A stretch of 64,000 bases of DNA from Arthrobacter sp. zg-Y844 (GTDB taxonomy: Bacteria > Actinomycetota > Actinomycetes > Actinomycetales > Micrococcaceae): positions 372,001-436,000 of the forward strand of contig NZ_JANFLS010000002.1 of the NCBI RefSeq assembly GCF_024385465.1, written 5' to 3'. Below the pieces are notes generated by a model. It had not been told where the DNA came from and ran no database searches. It saw nothing but the letters and a program-made list of their open reading frames with translations. Positions 9,900 to 18,807 of the stretch are shown here, in pieces. Each line of letters opens with the position of its first letter. The stretch's first letter is position 1. The position numbers and the translations under genes are program-made.

Positions 9900-10724
9900 C
9901 TAGGCGGTAAGGACGCCGAAGCCCAGCAGGAGGTAGATGCAGATGCCGAGAAGGATGCGGTACCAGACAAAGAGGCGGTAGCTGCGGGTGGAGACGTAAC
10001 GCAGGAACCAGCCGATGATGATGAAGCCCACAACGAAGGCGACCACCGTAGCGGCGCCGGTCTGCAGGGCGGTGTAGGGCATGGGCTCGTCCAGCGACTT
10101 GACCAGCTGGAACAGCCCGCTGCCGAACACTGCGGGAATGGCCAGCAGGAAGGCATACCGGGCGGCGGCCTCGCGGGTGTAGCCCATGAGCAGCCCCGCG
10201 GTAATGGTGCCGCCTGACCGGGAAACGCCGGGAATCAGCGCCAGGGCCTGGGCGAAGCCGTAGAGGATGCCGTGCCGATAGGTGAGCTGGTCCAGTTTGC
10301 GCTCCTGGCGGCCGACCGTATCAGCCACCGCCAGGATGATGCCGAAGACAATCAGCATGGTGGCGACGATCCAGAGACTGCGGAAGGTGCTTTCGATCTG
10401 GTCCTGGAAGAGCAGGCCCAGGACCACGATGGGGATGGTGCCGATGATGATCAGCCAGCCCATGCGGGCATCCGGATCATTGCGCGGTACCCGGCCGAAC
10501 AGGGAGCCGAACCAGGACTTGATGATCCGGACAATGTCCTTCCAGAAATACACCGCGACGGCGGTTTCCGTGCCGAGCTGGGTAATGGCGGTAAAGGCCG
10601 CTCCCGGGTCCTGGGCTCCGGGCAGCAACTCCCCCACTATGCGCAGGTGAGCGCTGGAGGAGATGGGGAGGAACTCTGTCAGGCCCTGGATCAGGCCAAG
10701 GAAGATCGCTTCAAACCAATTCAC
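9900..10724 (-). CDS. uppP: Undecaprenyl-diphosphatase
   Basis: BacA/UppP-type membrane phosphatase (274 aa) that recycles undecaprenyl diphosphate to the monophosphate carrier for peptidoglycan synthesis. Both family motifs are visible: [12 protein letters not shown] near residues 16-27 and [17 protein letters not shown] in the middle of the protein. About eight hydrophobic segments. The GTG start at 10724 lies 7 nt after TAGAGT. It is followed by mshC on the same strand, 22 bp away. Resistance to bacitracin is a known effect of dosage in this family. Confidence 0.95.
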   Translation of the reverse strand: MNWFEAIFLGLIQGLTEFLPISSSAHLRIVGELLPGAQDPGAAFTAITQLGTETAVAVYFWKDIVRIIKSWFGSLFGRVPRNDPDARMGWLIIIGTIPIVVLGLLFQDQIESTFRSLWIVATMLIVFGIILAVADTVGRQERKLDQLTYRHGILYGFAQALALIPGVSRSGGTITAGLLMGYTREAAARYAFLLAIPAVFGSGLFQLVKSLDEPMPYTALQTGAATVVAFVVGFIIIGWFLRYVSTRSYRLFVWYRILLGICIYLLLGFGVLTA

Positions 10725-10731
10725 ACCTAAG

Positions 10732-10737
10732 ACTCTA
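10732..10737 (-). promoter_or_regulatory. Putative leaderless promoter (-10) of uppP
   Basis: TAGAGT lies 7 nt before GTG 10724. It is the same hexamer as at mshC. Confidence 0.5.
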
Positions 10738-10769
10738 ATTGACTCCTGCGACGCAGCCGTTCACCACCG

Positions 10770-11084
10770 CTACCGGTTGGCTGAACGTCCCAGCGGGTTG
10801 CCGTTGTCCTGGTCTCCGACGCTCGGATCCTCCAGGATTTCGTCCACCTCGTCCGCGGTGTCGTAGTCGTCCTCGTCCTCATCGTCTTCGTAGATCTCCA
10901 GCGGCGTCACTTCGCCGTAGGCGTCGTAAAGCACTTCCTCATAGACTTCGAAGGCATCGGCGATGGCCAGGTACGCGCTTTCGACCACTGGATCCTTGTC
11001 ACCGCGTCGTGCGGCCGCGGCCGCGAGGTGTTCCTCGAACGCAGCGACAAGGGACTGGAGCGCGATGCGCGGATCTATGCTCAT
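10770..11084 (-). CDS. Small acidic protein of unknown function
   Basis: A 104-aa protein I cannot assign. Residues 1-60 look helical (IALQSLVAAFEEHLAAAAARR, then SAYLAIADAFEVYEEVLYDAYG), followed by a highly acidic tail (YEDDEDEDDYDTADEVDEILED). Codon use and GC match the neighbours, so it is a real resident gene. The ATG at 11084 lies 7 nt after TAACGT. It is divergent from the DUF5703 gene and upstream of uppP. The acidic tail suggests interaction with basic partners, but no function is proposed. Confidence 0.75.
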   Translation of the reverse strand: MSIDPRIALQSLVAAFEEHLAAAAARRGDKDPVVESAYLAIADAFEVYEEVLYDAYGEVTPLEIYEDDEDEDDYDTADEVDEILEDPSVGDQDNGNPLGRSANR

Positions 11085-11091
11085 GACCTAG

Positions 11092-11097
11092 ACGTTA
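11092..11097 (-). promoter_or_regulatory. Putative leaderless promoter (-10) of the acidic-protein gene
   Basis: TAACGT lies 7 nt before ATG 11084 on the minus strand. It lies in the 41-bp divergent spacer with the DUF5703 gene. Confidence 0.45.
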
Positions 11098-11125
11098 TCG
11101 GTAAAGTAGGGAAAATTGGAGGGAA

Positions 11126-11359
11126 ATGCGCGAACAAATTCTTGCACCTGATGTCTCCCGCCGGCGCGAAAACTCCCGGGACTACGAGTACCTGGTGGTG
11201 TCGGTTGACCCGAACGAATCGCTGCCCGATGCTCGGCGCCGCCTCGTCGAGCACGCAGAATACGGCAAGTGGGAACTGCACCGCAGCCGCATCTACAGCG
11301 GCGGCGGACGGCGATTCTGGCTGCGCCGAAGAGTCCTGCGGGTCCAGCGGACCACCTAG
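11126..11359 (+). CDS. DUF5703 family small protein
   Basis: A 77-aa basic protein, with the family pattern DYEYLVVSVDPNESLPDARR followed by AEYGKWELHRSRIYSGGGRR. It is common in actinobacteria and has no known role. The ATG is preceded by an excellent ribosome site (GGAGGGAA). It ends in a run of Arg (FWLRRRVLRVQR), compatible with nucleic-acid binding, though that is a guess. It is convergent with the acyl-CoA dehydrogenase gene. Confidence 0.8.
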   Translation: MREQILAPDVSRRRENSRDYEYLVVSVDPNESLPDARRRLVEHAEYGKWELHRSRIYSGGGRRFWLRRRVLRVQRTT

Positions 11360-11373
11360 CCTCCGACCTTCCT

Positions 11374-11448
11374 TGCTCCACGGGGCTCTACTCCACCGGG
11401 CCCTGCTCCACGGGGCCCTACTCCACCGGGCCCTACTCCACCGGGCCC
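11374..11448. repeat. Five 15-bp tandem repeats across the stop of the acyl-CoA dehydrogenase gene
   Basis: Five units of 15 bp, variants of TACTCCACCGGGCCC (+ strand). The last unit is the true 3' end of the minus-strand gene and encodes GPVE plus most of the stop codon. The copies continue in phase past the stop, so read-through would give GPVE-stop, GPVEQ, GPVE-stop, SPVEQ. This is a tandem duplication of a gene's own terminal codons. Confidence 0.9.
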
Positions 11449-12584
11449 AGGACGGCGTTGGCCACGCCGGCATGCACGGAGTCCTCGCTCGAGGGGTGGA
11501 ACATTCCGGCGAGGACGTCGCGGTAGAGCCGTTCCAGCTCGGAACCCCGGAAATAGCTGCGCCCGCCCGCTACCCGGACAGCGGTTTCCACGACGCCGCG
11601 CGCCGTTTCGGTGGTCCGGTACTTCAGGCCGGAAAGCAGCGGGAACCAGTAGCTGCCGTGGTCCGTCCCCTCCTCCAGATCCCGCGCCACAGCGCCGAGC
11701 TGCAGATGGACGCCGTCCATCCGGAGCGCGGCGTCGGCAATCTTCCAACGGGTAGCGGGGTCCGCCGACGCCGGAGCGCCGTCGCGCCCGGCACGGCCGG
11801 AGGCGGCCTCGACGGCCAACTCCACGGCGCGGTCCCCGATGCCCGTATAGACGGCGGACAGCAGGGTCTCAAACAAGGCGAAAATTCCGAAGACAAAGGC
11901 ATCGCGGTGCGGACCCACCGGCGTCGAACGGACCATCCGCCCGGCCGGCACCACTGCGTTGTCCAGGCGGGTGGTACAGGACTGGCTGGCCCGCATGCCC
12001 ATGGTGTCCCAGTCATCCGCGATGGTGATGCCCCCGGTTCCGCGGTCGGCAAACCCGAAGACCAGCCGCGGCTCCTCCGGGTCCGACGCATCCTTCCCGA
12101 AGATTCCCAGTCGGGTCCAGGCCGGGGACAGGCTGGTGAAGATCTTGGTGCCGGTGAAGGCGTAGCCGCCGTCGCCCGTCGGACGGGCCGCGGTGTGCGA
12201 ATCGAAGAGTACGGCGGGGTTCCCCGGCTCGGACACGCCGAAGGCAAACAGCTCGCCCGCCGCCGCCTCGCGGAGCACGAAGTCCAGCGAGTGGTCTCCC
12301 GCCAGTGCGAGCAGGTGCGCCACGCCGCACCAGACCAGGTGCATGTTCACTGCCAGCGCCGTCGCCGGCGCGGCTGATGCCAGGAGCCGCTGGCAGGAGA
12401 CGACGTCGGGAATCCCCAATCCGACTCCGCCCTCATCCGTTGGGGTGAACAGGGCGAGGTAGCCCGCGGCGCGCAGGTCCGCCAGGTCCTCGGTGAAGAA
12501 GCTGTTGGTTTCGTCATAGCCCGCGGCACGGGAGCGCAGGCGCTCCAGCAGTTCCGGGGTGAGGATATCGGCGGGGGCCGGCAA
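11433..12584 (-). CDS. Acyl-CoA dehydrogenase family protein
   Basis: A 383-aa flavoprotein of the acyl-CoA dehydrogenase fold: an N-terminal helical domain, the middle beta domain (FAFGVSEPGNPAVLFDS ... YAFTGTKIFTSLSPA) that binds FAD and substrate, and a C-terminal helical domain. The usual catalytic Glu is not obvious, so it may belong to the broader monooxygenase-like branch. The start is TTG 12584, chosen because AAGGAGAA lies at good spacing. The C-terminal GPVE is repeated in tandem past the stop. It lies downstream of the M20 peptidase gene with a 30-bp gap, probably co-transcribed. Confidence 0.85.
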   Translation of the reverse strand: MPAPADILTPELLERLRSRAAGYDETNSFFTEDLADLRAAGYLALFTPTDEGGVGLGIPDVVSCQRLLASAAPATALAVNMHLVWCGVAHLLALAGDHSLDFVLREAAAGELFAFGVSEPGNPAVLFDSHTAARPTGDGGYAFTGTKIFTSLSPAWTRLGIFGKDASDPEEPRLVFGFADRGTGGITIADDWDTMGMRASQSCTTRLDNAVVPAGRMVRSTPVGPHRDAFVFGIFALFETLLSAVYTGIGDRAVELAVEAASGRAGRDGAPASADPATRWKIADAALRMDGVHLQLGAVARDLEEGTDHGSYWFPLLSGLKYRTTETARGVVETAVRVAGGRSYFRGSELERLYRDVLAGMFHPSSEDSVHAGVANAVLGPVE

Positions 12585-12614
12585 GGGGTTCTCCTTCGAA
12601 AGGCGGGGCAGGGA

Positions 12615-13937
12615 TCAGTAGTCGGTCAGCAGCCGGGACAGGACCCGGGTGCCGAACTTCAGGGAGTCCACCGGAACCCGTTCATCGACGCCGTGGAACA
12701 TGCCGGTGAAGTCCAGGTCCTCCGGCAGGCGTAGCGGGGCGAAGCCGTACCCGGTGATGCCCAGCCTGCTGAGGGACTTGTTGTCGGTGCCGCCCGAAAG
12801 CGTGTAGGGCAGCACCGGGGCCCCGGGATCCTCTGCCTGCAGGGCGGAGATCATCGAGTCGACCAGGTTTCCCTTGAACGGCACTTCGAGGGACACGTCC
12901 TGGTGCTCGTAGCTGATGTCGATGCCTTCGCCGGCCAGTTCCCGGATGGTGGCCAGCACCTGTTCCTCCTGCCCGGGCAGGGTCCGGGCATCGATCAGGG
13001 CCTCGGCGGTGCCGGGGATGACGTTGTGCTTGTACCCGGCCTTCAACACGGTCGGGTTGGAGGTGTTCTGCAGGGTGGCACCCACAAACCGGGCAACGGT
13101 CCCCAGTTCGGCGAGGATCCGGTCCGGGTTCTCCGGATCGAACTCGACGCCGGTCAGTTCGGTGACGCCGTCCAGGAAGGCACGGGTGGTGTCCGTCAGT
13201 TCGATGGGCCAGGGGTGGCTGCCGATATTGGCGACGGCGCGGGCCAGCCGGGTGACGGCGTTGTCGGTGTTGATCTGGGAGCCGTGCCCGGCACGGCCGT
13301 GGGCGACCAGCCGCAGCCAGGAGATGCCCTTTTCCGCTGTCTGCAGTAGATACGTCCGCTTCCCGCCGATGGTGGCCGAGAATCCGCCCACCTCTGAGAT
13401 GGCCTCGGTGGCGCCGTCAAAAAGTTCCGGACGGTGTTCCACGGCCCAGCGTGCGCCGTAGTCGCCGCCGGCTTCTTCGTCGGCGAAGAACGCGAAGACA
13501 ATGTCCCGCCGCGGACGTGTTCCGGTGCGGGACATGGAACGCATCACGGACAGGATCATGGCATCCATGTCCTTCATGTCCACGGCCCCCCGTCCCCAGA
13601 TCAGGCCGTCCCGTTCCTCGCCGCTGAACGGGTCCACGGTCCAGTCCGCTTTCTGCGCCGGAACCACGTCAAGGTGGCCGTGCACAACGAGGGCGGGCAG
13701 GGAGGAGTGGGTGCCCTCCATCCGCGTGACCACGGAGGCGCGGCCGGGGGCAGACTCAAAGAGATCGGCGGACAACCCGGCTTCTTCGATCAGCCCGGCG
13801 GTGTACTCGGCGGCGGCGCGCTCCCCCGGCCCCGAATTGTCGCCGAAGTTGGAGGTGTCGAAACGGATGAGCTCCTGGCAGATCCGGGCCACCTCGTCTT
13901 CGGCGCGGGGCTGCTCGGCACGGACGTCTGTAGGCAT
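12615..13937 (-). CDS. M20-family metallopeptidase/dipeptidase
   Basis: A 440-aa dinuclear zinc hydrolase. Metal ligands and catalytic residues are visible in VVHGHLDVVPAQ (His, Asp), WGRGAVDMKDMDA (bridging Asp) and FFADEEAGGDYGA (catalytic Glu-Glu). A dimerisation domain is inserted in the middle. Annotated relatives are called dipeptidase PepV-like or acetylornithine deacetylase-like; which substrate it takes cannot be told. GAAGGAG precedes the ATG. It sits upstream of the acyl-CoA dehydrogenase gene on the same strand. Confidence 0.9.
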   Translation of the reverse strand: MPTDVRAEQPRAEDEVARICQELIRFDTSNFGDNSGPGERAAAEYTAGLIEEAGLSADLFESAPGRASVVTRMEGTHSSLPALVVHGHLDVVPAQKADWTVDPFSGEERDGLIWGRGAVDMKDMDAMILSVMRSMSRTGTRPRRDIVFAFFADEEAGGDYGARWAVEHRPELFDGATEAISEVGGFSATIGGKRTYLLQTAEKGISWLRLVAHGRAGHGSQINTDNAVTRLARAVANIGSHPWPIELTDTTRAFLDGVTELTGVEFDPENPDRILAELGTVARFVGATLQNTSNPTVLKAGYKHNVIPGTAEALIDARTLPGQEEQVLATIRELAGEGIDISYEHQDVSLEVPFKGNLVDSMISALQAEDPGAPVLPYTLSGGTDNKSLSRLGITGYGFAPLRLPEDLDFTGMFHGVDERVPVDSLKFGTRVLSRLLTDY

Positions 13938-14131
13938 GGGGCTTCTCCTTCGATGAACTGTGCAGCCAGCTTAGCCAGAGCAGCGGGAGGATGGGCCGTA
14001 TTGCGCCTTCGAGGGACACCAATCTGCCTCCGGCTTGGGCCGATTCGTGGTTCGCGCCTAAACCGTGTTAGAGTTTTTCCCGTTGCTTCCACAGCTTTTG
14101 AACAACTGAAGAGCCTGTGGAAATCACCCAA

Positions 14132-14214
14132 GCGCGGGTGGCGGAATGGCAGACGCGCTAGCTTGAGGTGCTAGTCCTCTAACGAGGGTGGGGGTTCAAG
14201 TCCCCCTCCGCGCA
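14132..14214 (+). tRNA. tRNA-Leu (anticodon GAG)
   Basis: An 83-nt class II tRNA. The acceptor stem GCGCGGG pairs with the CUCCGCGC end. The anticodon stem is CTAGC/GCTAG with loop TTGAGGT, giving anticodon GAG, which reads CTC and CTT. A long variable arm and the T arm (GGGTTCAAGTCCC) are present. The discriminator is A and CCA is not encoded. A TAGAGT box at 14069-14074 is a possible promoter -10. Confidence 0.96.
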
Positions 14215-14221
14215 CAGCGAA

Positions 14222-14259
14222 GTCCTCCTGGAATCTACGGATTCCAGGAGGACTTTTTT
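14222..14259 (+). terminator. Rho-independent terminator of tRNA-Leu
   Basis: GTCCTCCTGGAATC and GATTCCAGGAGGAC form a perfect 14-bp stem with a TACG tetraloop, followed by six T. It begins 8 nt after the tRNA. Confidence 0.95.
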
Positions 14260-14315
14260 GTTTGTCCGGAACCAATCCGTGTGATCTTTGACTCACATCA
14301 CCCGCCGCCCTTCGG

Positions 14316-14321
14316 TACCCT
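14316..14321 (+). promoter_or_regulatory. Putative leaderless promoter (-10) of the CNNM-type gene
   Basis: TACCCT lies 6 nt before ATG 14328, and there is no Shine-Dalgarno sequence in between. Confidence 0.45.
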
Positions 14322-14327
14322 CGCACC

Positions 14328-15626
14328 ATGGACGGCAGCGGAGTCTTTAATCTCCTGCTCGTGGCTTTTTTCATTCTGCTGGGCGGAATCTTCGCCGGTG
14401 CGGAGATGGCACTGGTGTCGCTCCGCGAGAGCCAGATCAGCGCCATCGAGCGAACCGGGAAGCAGGGCAGGCGCACAGCACTCCTGGCCCGCAACCCCAA
14501 CCTGTTCCTGTCCGCGATCCAGATCGGCGTTACCCTCTCCGGTTTTTTCTCGGCTGCGTACGGCGCCTCGGCGCTGGCACCGGCGGTTGTGCCCTTGCTG
14601 CGGCAGTGGGGGCTGCCGCAGCCGACGGCGGAGGCAACGGCGTTCATCCTGCTGACCCTCGTTGTGGCCTACCTTTCCCTGGTGTTCTCGGAACTGGTGC
14701 CCAAGCGGCTGGCCATGCAGAATGCCGTCCTCTACGCGCGGTTCCTCTCCCCCGCCCTGAACCTGTTTGCCGTGCTGATGCGCCCCGCCATCCGGCTGCT
14801 TTCCTTTTCGACCGACACCGTGGTGCGCCTGCTGGGCGGAAATCCGAACGTCAAGACCGTGCCGGTGAGCAGCCAGGAACTGTGGGACATGGTGGCGGCG
14901 AGTCCGATGCTTGCCGAGGACAGCCGCCGGATTCTTTCGGACGTCTTCGGAGCGGGCACCAGGCTGGTGCAGGAGGTGATGCGGCCCAGGACCGAAGTGG
15001 TGTTTGTCCGGGCAGACCTTCCGCTGGAGGAAGCAAGGAACCGGGTGCGGCACCAGCCCTATTCCCGGTACCCGGTTACCGGCGCATCGGTGGATGACAT
15101 CCTGGGGTTCATCCACGTCCGGGACCTGATGCCGGACCCGGACGTGACGGGCACGGATGACCGCACCGTAGCCGACATCCTCCGGCCCGTCCTGTTCCTG
15201 CCGGGGACCGCAGCAGTCCTGCCGTCCCTGGGCAGGATGCGCCGGGAGAACAGCCACATCGCAATAGTGGCGGATGAATACGGCGGCACTGACGGCATTG
15301 TCACGCTGGAAGACCTGGTGGAGGAACTGGTCGGGGAAATCTACGACGAGTACGACACAGGCCGGGACCCCGAGGACCGTTACCGCAGGGAAAAGGGACA
15401 GCTGGTGGTGGACGGTGCACTCATCCTGCAGGAGTTCGAACGGCTGACAGGCGTCGGCCTGCCTGAGGGCCAGTATGAAACGGTGGCCGGGTACATCCTG
15501 GAGCAGCTGGGCCGGATGGCCCGGCCCGGTGACACGGTGCAGGGCCCGGACTGCAGGCTCGAGGTACTCGGCGTGCGGGGACGGCGGATCGGCGCGGTCC
15601 GGGTAATTCCCGCGGCACCCGGGTAA
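14328..15626 (+). CDS. CNNM/CorC-type membrane protein with DUF21 and CBS domains
   Basis: A 432-aa protein of the HlyC/CorC (CNNM) family. The N-terminal DUF21 transmembrane domain (GGIFAGAEMALVSLRESQI, typical acidic-face helix) is followed by two CBS domains (residues ~215-335, including EVMRPRTEVVFVRADLPLEE and VADEYGGTDGIVTLEDLVEELVGEI) and a C-terminal CorC_HlyC domain. Members export Mg2+ or Co2+ with Na+, or act as ion sensors. The old name hemolysin does not describe its function. It stands alone between the tRNA terminator and the permease. Confidence 0.92.
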   Translation: MDGSGVFNLLLVAFFILLGGIFAGAEMALVSLRESQISAIERTGKQGRRTALLARNPNLFLSAIQIGVTLSGFFSAAYGASALAPAVVPLLRQWGLPQPTAEATAFILLTLVVAYLSLVFSELVPKRLAMQNAVLYARFLSPALNLFAVLMRPAIRLLSFSTDTVVRLLGGNPNVKTVPVSSQELWDMVAASPMLAEDSRRILSDVFGAGTRLVQEVMRPRTEVVFVRADLPLEEARNRVRHQPYSRYPVTGASVDDILGFIHVRDLMPDPDVTGTDDRTVADILRPVLFLPGTAAVLPSLGRMRRENSHIAIVADEYGGTDGIVTLEDLVEELVGEIYDEYDTGRDPEDRYRREKGQLVVDGALILQEFERLTGVGLPEGQYETVAGYILEQLGRMARPGDTVQGPDCRLEVLGVRGRRIGAVRVIPAAPG

Positions 15627-15714
15627 ACCCTCACCGCAGCCCATTGCCTAAAGACGGCGCCACCGCGCAGAATACCGACCAACGCGGCATCCCTGAACGC
15701 CCGGAAGGACAGCC

Positions 15715-17118
15715 ATGGCTGACATCAAGGCGGAAACCGTCCAGCCCGAACTCAAGCGGGTCATGGGCACCAAACTGTTGCTGCTCTTTATCGTCGGCGA
15801 CATCCTGGGCACCGGTGTCTATGCCCTGACCGGACAGGTGGCCGGCGAAATCGGCGGTGCGGCCTGGGCTCCGATCCTGCTCGCTTTCGCAGTGGCGACG
15901 ATTACTGCCTTGTCCTACCTGGAACTGGTGACAAAGTATCCGCAGGCCGCCGGTGCAGCCCTGTACACGCATAAGGCCTTCGGCGTGCATTTCCTGACCT
16001 TCCTCGTGACCTTCGGGGTGCTTTGCTCCGGGATTACTTCCGCGTCAACGGCGTCGAAATTCCTTGCCGAGAATTTCATTGTGGGATTTCAGCTGGAGTG
16101 GGGGCAGACCGGGGTCACGGCGATCGCTGTCACCTTCATGCTGCTGCTGGCGGTGGTCAACCTGCGGGGTGCCGCGGAAAGCGTGAAGTTCAACATCGTG
16201 CTGACGGCCATTGAGCTGACCGGGCTCCTGATCGTGATTGTCATCGGGTTCTGGGCCATGACCCAGGGCAACGCGGACTTCTCCCGGGTGGTCGTTTTTG
16301 AAACCGAAACCGGCAAGAGCGTGTTCCTGGCCCTGACCGGAGCCACCGCCCTGGCCTTCTTCTCCATGGTCGGTTTTGAAGACGCGGTGAACATGGCGGA
16401 AGAGACCCGCGACCCGGCCCGGATCTTCCCGAAGGTCATGCTGACCGGCTTGACCATCACGGTCTCCGTCTATCTCCTGGTGTCCATCGCAGCCGTGGCC
16501 GTGGTGCCGGTGGGCCAGCTGTCCGAATCCGCCACCCCGCTGCTGGAAGTGGTGCGTGCCGGTGCTCCCAACCTCCCCGTGGACACCATCTATCCGTTCC
16601 TCTCCATCTTTGCCGTGGCCAATACCGCCTTGATCAACATGCTGATGGCCAGCCGCCTGCTCTACGGCATGGCGAAGCAGGACGTCCTGCCCCGCGCACT
16701 GTCCGCCGTCCTTCCCGGACGCCGCACTCCGTGGGCATCCATTGTCTTCACGACGGCCATCGCAGCCGGCCTGATCATCGTGGTCACGAACTTCATGGGC
16801 CGGGAAACGGTGACCGCGCTGGGCGGAACCACCGCGCTCCTGCTGCTGGCTGTCTTCACGGTGGTGAACATCGCCTGCATTGTCCTGCGCCGCACGCCGG
16901 TGGACCGGCCGCACTTCCGCTCCCCCGGCATCATGCCCTTCATCGGTGCCGTAACCTGCGCCTTCCTGCTTGGCCCCTGGGCGCAGGACGCCATCGAGTA
17001 CCGGATTGCCGGGTTGCTGCTGCTGCTCGGACTGGCTCTGTGGGTGCTCACCTGGATCTGGAACCGGGCGGTCAAGGCGCGTAAAACCCGTTTCAGCGAC
17101 CCCACACAGCTGAGTTGA
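15715..17118 (+). CDS. APC-family amino acid permease
   Basis: A 467-aa transporter with about 12 hydrophobic segments. The first carries the APC signature GDILGTGVYALTGQVAGEIGGA (substrate-backbone-binding GTG), and FSMVGFEDAVNMAEETRDPAR is the TM6 region. The substrate is probably an amino acid or polyamine, which the sequence does not resolve. GGAAGGA precedes the ATG. The universal stress protein gene follows after 37 bp, a common pairing in which the small protein may modulate the transporter. Confidence 0.92.
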   Translation: MADIKAETVQPELKRVMGTKLLLLFIVGDILGTGVYALTGQVAGEIGGAAWAPILLAFAVATITALSYLELVTKYPQAAGAALYTHKAFGVHFLTFLVTFGVLCSGITSASTASKFLAENFIVGFQLEWGQTGVTAIAVTFMLLLAVVNLRGAAESVKFNIVLTAIELTGLLIVIVIGFWAMTQGNADFSRVVVFETETGKSVFLALTGATALAFFSMVGFEDAVNMAEETRDPARIFPKVMLTGLTITVSVYLLVSIAAVAVVPVGQLSESATPLLEVVRAGAPNLPVDTIYPFLSIFAVANTALINMLMASRLLYGMAKQDVLPRALSAVLPGRRTPWASIVFTTAIAAGLIIVVTNFMGRETVTALGGTTALLLLAVFTVVNIACIVLRRTPVDRPHFRSPGIMPFIGAVTCAFLLGPWAQDAIEYRIAGLLLLLGLALWVLTWIWNRAVKARKTRFSDPTQLS

Positions 17119-17155
17119 GCGAGCCAGCGATGAAGCAGGCAGGAAGAAGGAAGCC

Positions 17156-17548
17156 ATGAGCGTCGTCGTCGGATATGTCCCCACACCGGAGGGGGAAACA
17201 GCACTGCGTGCTGCGCTCCGTGCGGCCCGGGACCTGGCCACCGCACTCGTGGTGGTCAATGTGGAGAGCACGCGCAAGCCGCGGCCGGAACATACCCCGG
17301 ACTACCTGCAGACGTTGACCGGCGTCCTGGAGGGCAGCGGGGTTCCGCACGTCCTGCTTCACCCCATGGGGGATTTTGATGCCTCCGAGGAAATCCTGAA
17401 GGCTGCCCAGGAGCACGGGGCCCGGCTGGTGGTGCTGGGGATCCGGCACCGGACGCCGGTGGGCAAGCTTTTCCTGGGCAGCACTTCCCAGCGTGTGCTG
17501 CTGGAGGCTGCCTGCCCGGTCCTGGCGGTCAAAGCGGGCCAGGCGTGA
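17156..17548 (+). CDS. Universal stress protein (UspA family)
   Basis: A 130-aa single-domain USP. The ATP-binding motif is seen as VVLGIRHRTPVGKLFLGSTS (G-x2-G-x9-G-S/T type), followed by VLLEAACPVLAVK. ATP-binding members regulate stress or dormancy. GAAGGAAG precedes the ATG. It lies directly after the APC permease gene, so it is likely co-transcribed with it. Confidence 0.9.
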   Translation: MSVVVGYVPTPEGETALRAALRAARDLATALVVVNVESTRKPRPEHTPDYLQTLTGVLEGSGVPHVLLHPMGDFDASEEILKAAQEHGARLVVLGIRHRTPVGKLFLGSTSQRVLLEAACPVLAVKAGQA

Positions 17549-17555
17549 GGCCCGG

Positions 17556-18779
17556 CTAGCCCCGGAGCTCGCCCAGAATCGCTTCGATCCCGGTGAAGGT
17601 CTCCACGAAGGACGTGGACAGGGGCGACAGGCCCAGCCGGATGCCGTCCGGATTGCGGTAGTCCGGAATGATCCCCTGCTCCCAGAGCGCGGCGGTCACC
17701 GCTTTGAACTTCGGATGGTCGACAGTGATGTGGCTGCCGCGGCGCTCCGGATCGCGCGGCGAGGCCAGCACGACGCCGCGCGGCACCAGCAGCGCGTCCA
17801 CGGCTGTGACGGCGTATTCGGTAAGCGCCTGCGACTTCGCACGGACGGCATCCATGCCTGCCTCCCGGATCAGGGCAATCATGTCCTGCATGGCCAGCAT
17901 GCCCAGGATGGGAGGGGTGCCCGAGACCATGCGGCGGATGCCCTGGGCCGGAACATAGCCCTGCGCCATGCCGAACGGGTCACTGGAGCCCAGCCAGCCC
18001 TGAATGGGCTGGGAGAAGTCCGCCTGGTGGCGGGCGGCCACGTAGGCCCAGGCCGGCGCGCCCGGTCCGCCGTTGAGGTACTTGTAGCTGCAGCCGACGG
18101 CGTAGTCCGCGCCCTCGGCGTCCAGCTCGGCGGGAACGGCGCCTGCCGAATGGCACAGGTCCCACAGGACCAGGCCGCCGGCGTCGTGCACAATCTCGTT
18201 GATTGCCGCTGACTCGGCAAGGTAGCCGGAGCGGTAGGCCACGTGGCTGAACACGGCCAGCGCCGTCTGCGGCCCGACGGCGTCCGCCACCGCCTCGGCG
18301 CTCACTCCGCCGGCGTAGTCGGCCGACACCCAGCGCAGGGTCAGCCCGCATTCCCAGGCCACGCCTTCCAGGACGTACCGGTCCGTGGGGAAATTGTCGG
18401 CATCGAGCAGGATCTCGGACCGGCCGGGGCGGGCGGCAACGGCGGCGCGGGCCAGTTTGTAGAGCAGCACAGTGGTGGAATCCGCCACGATGCACTGTCC
18501 GGGGGCGGCGCCGAGCGCCACCTCGCCGAGTGCGTCGCCGATCCGGCCGGGCAGCTCGAGCCACTGCTCGTCCCAGCCGCGGATCAACCGTCCGCCCCAC
18601 TGGCGGGAGACGAAATCCTGCAGGTTTTCGGCGGTGGCGCGGAGCGGGCGGCCCAGCGAATTCCCGTCCAGGTACGCCCCGACTCCCTCTGCCGGCAGGA
18701 ACCGGTCCCGGTAGCCCGCGAGGGGATCGGCGGCGTCGAGTTCCTTGGCGGCAACCAGCAGGCCGGCAGCATCAATCAT
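17556..18779 (-). CDS. kynU: Kynureninase
   Basis: PLP enzyme (407 aa) that cleaves L-kynurenine to anthranilate and alanine. The PLP lysine is in AVGCSYKYLNGGPGAPAW, and the Asp binding the pyridine N lies in LVLWDLCHSAGAVPAEL. Full family length. No tryptophan dioxygenase, formamidase or kynurenine monooxygenase is nearby, so it is an orphan here. It ends 8 nt from the stress-protein stop in the opposite orientation. ATG 18779 lies 6 nt after TAAGGT. Confidence 0.93.
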   Translation of the reverse strand: MIDAAGLLVAAKELDAADPLAGYRDRFLPAEGVGAYLDGNSLGRPLRATAENLQDFVSRQWGGRLIRGWDEQWLELPGRIGDALGEVALGAAPGQCIVADSTTVLLYKLARAAVAARPGRSEILLDADNFPTDRYVLEGVAWECGLTLRWVSADYAGGVSAEAVADAVGPQTALAVFSHVAYRSGYLAESAAINEIVHDAGGLVLWDLCHSAGAVPAELDAEGADYAVGCSYKYLNGGPGAPAWAYVAARHQADFSQPIQGWLGSSDPFGMAQGYVPAQGIRRMVSGTPPILGMLAMQDMIALIREAGMDAVRAKSQALTEYAVTAVDALLVPRGVVLASPRDPERRGSHITVDHPKFKAVTAALWEQGIIPDYRNPDGIRLGLSPLSTSFVETFTGIEAILGELRG

Positions 18780-18785
18780 GAGGGA

Positions 18786-18791
18786 ACCTTA
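18786..18791 (-). promoter_or_regulatory. Putative leaderless promoter (-10) of kynU
   Basis: TAAGGT lies 6 nt before ATG 18779 on the minus strand. Confidence 0.45.
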
Positions 18792-18807
18792 GCATCAGGC
18801 ACATCCA

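Noticed and set aside
11374-11448. Short tandem array considered as a CRISPR
   Set aside because: The 15-bp units are contiguous without spacers, and there are no cas genes in the window.
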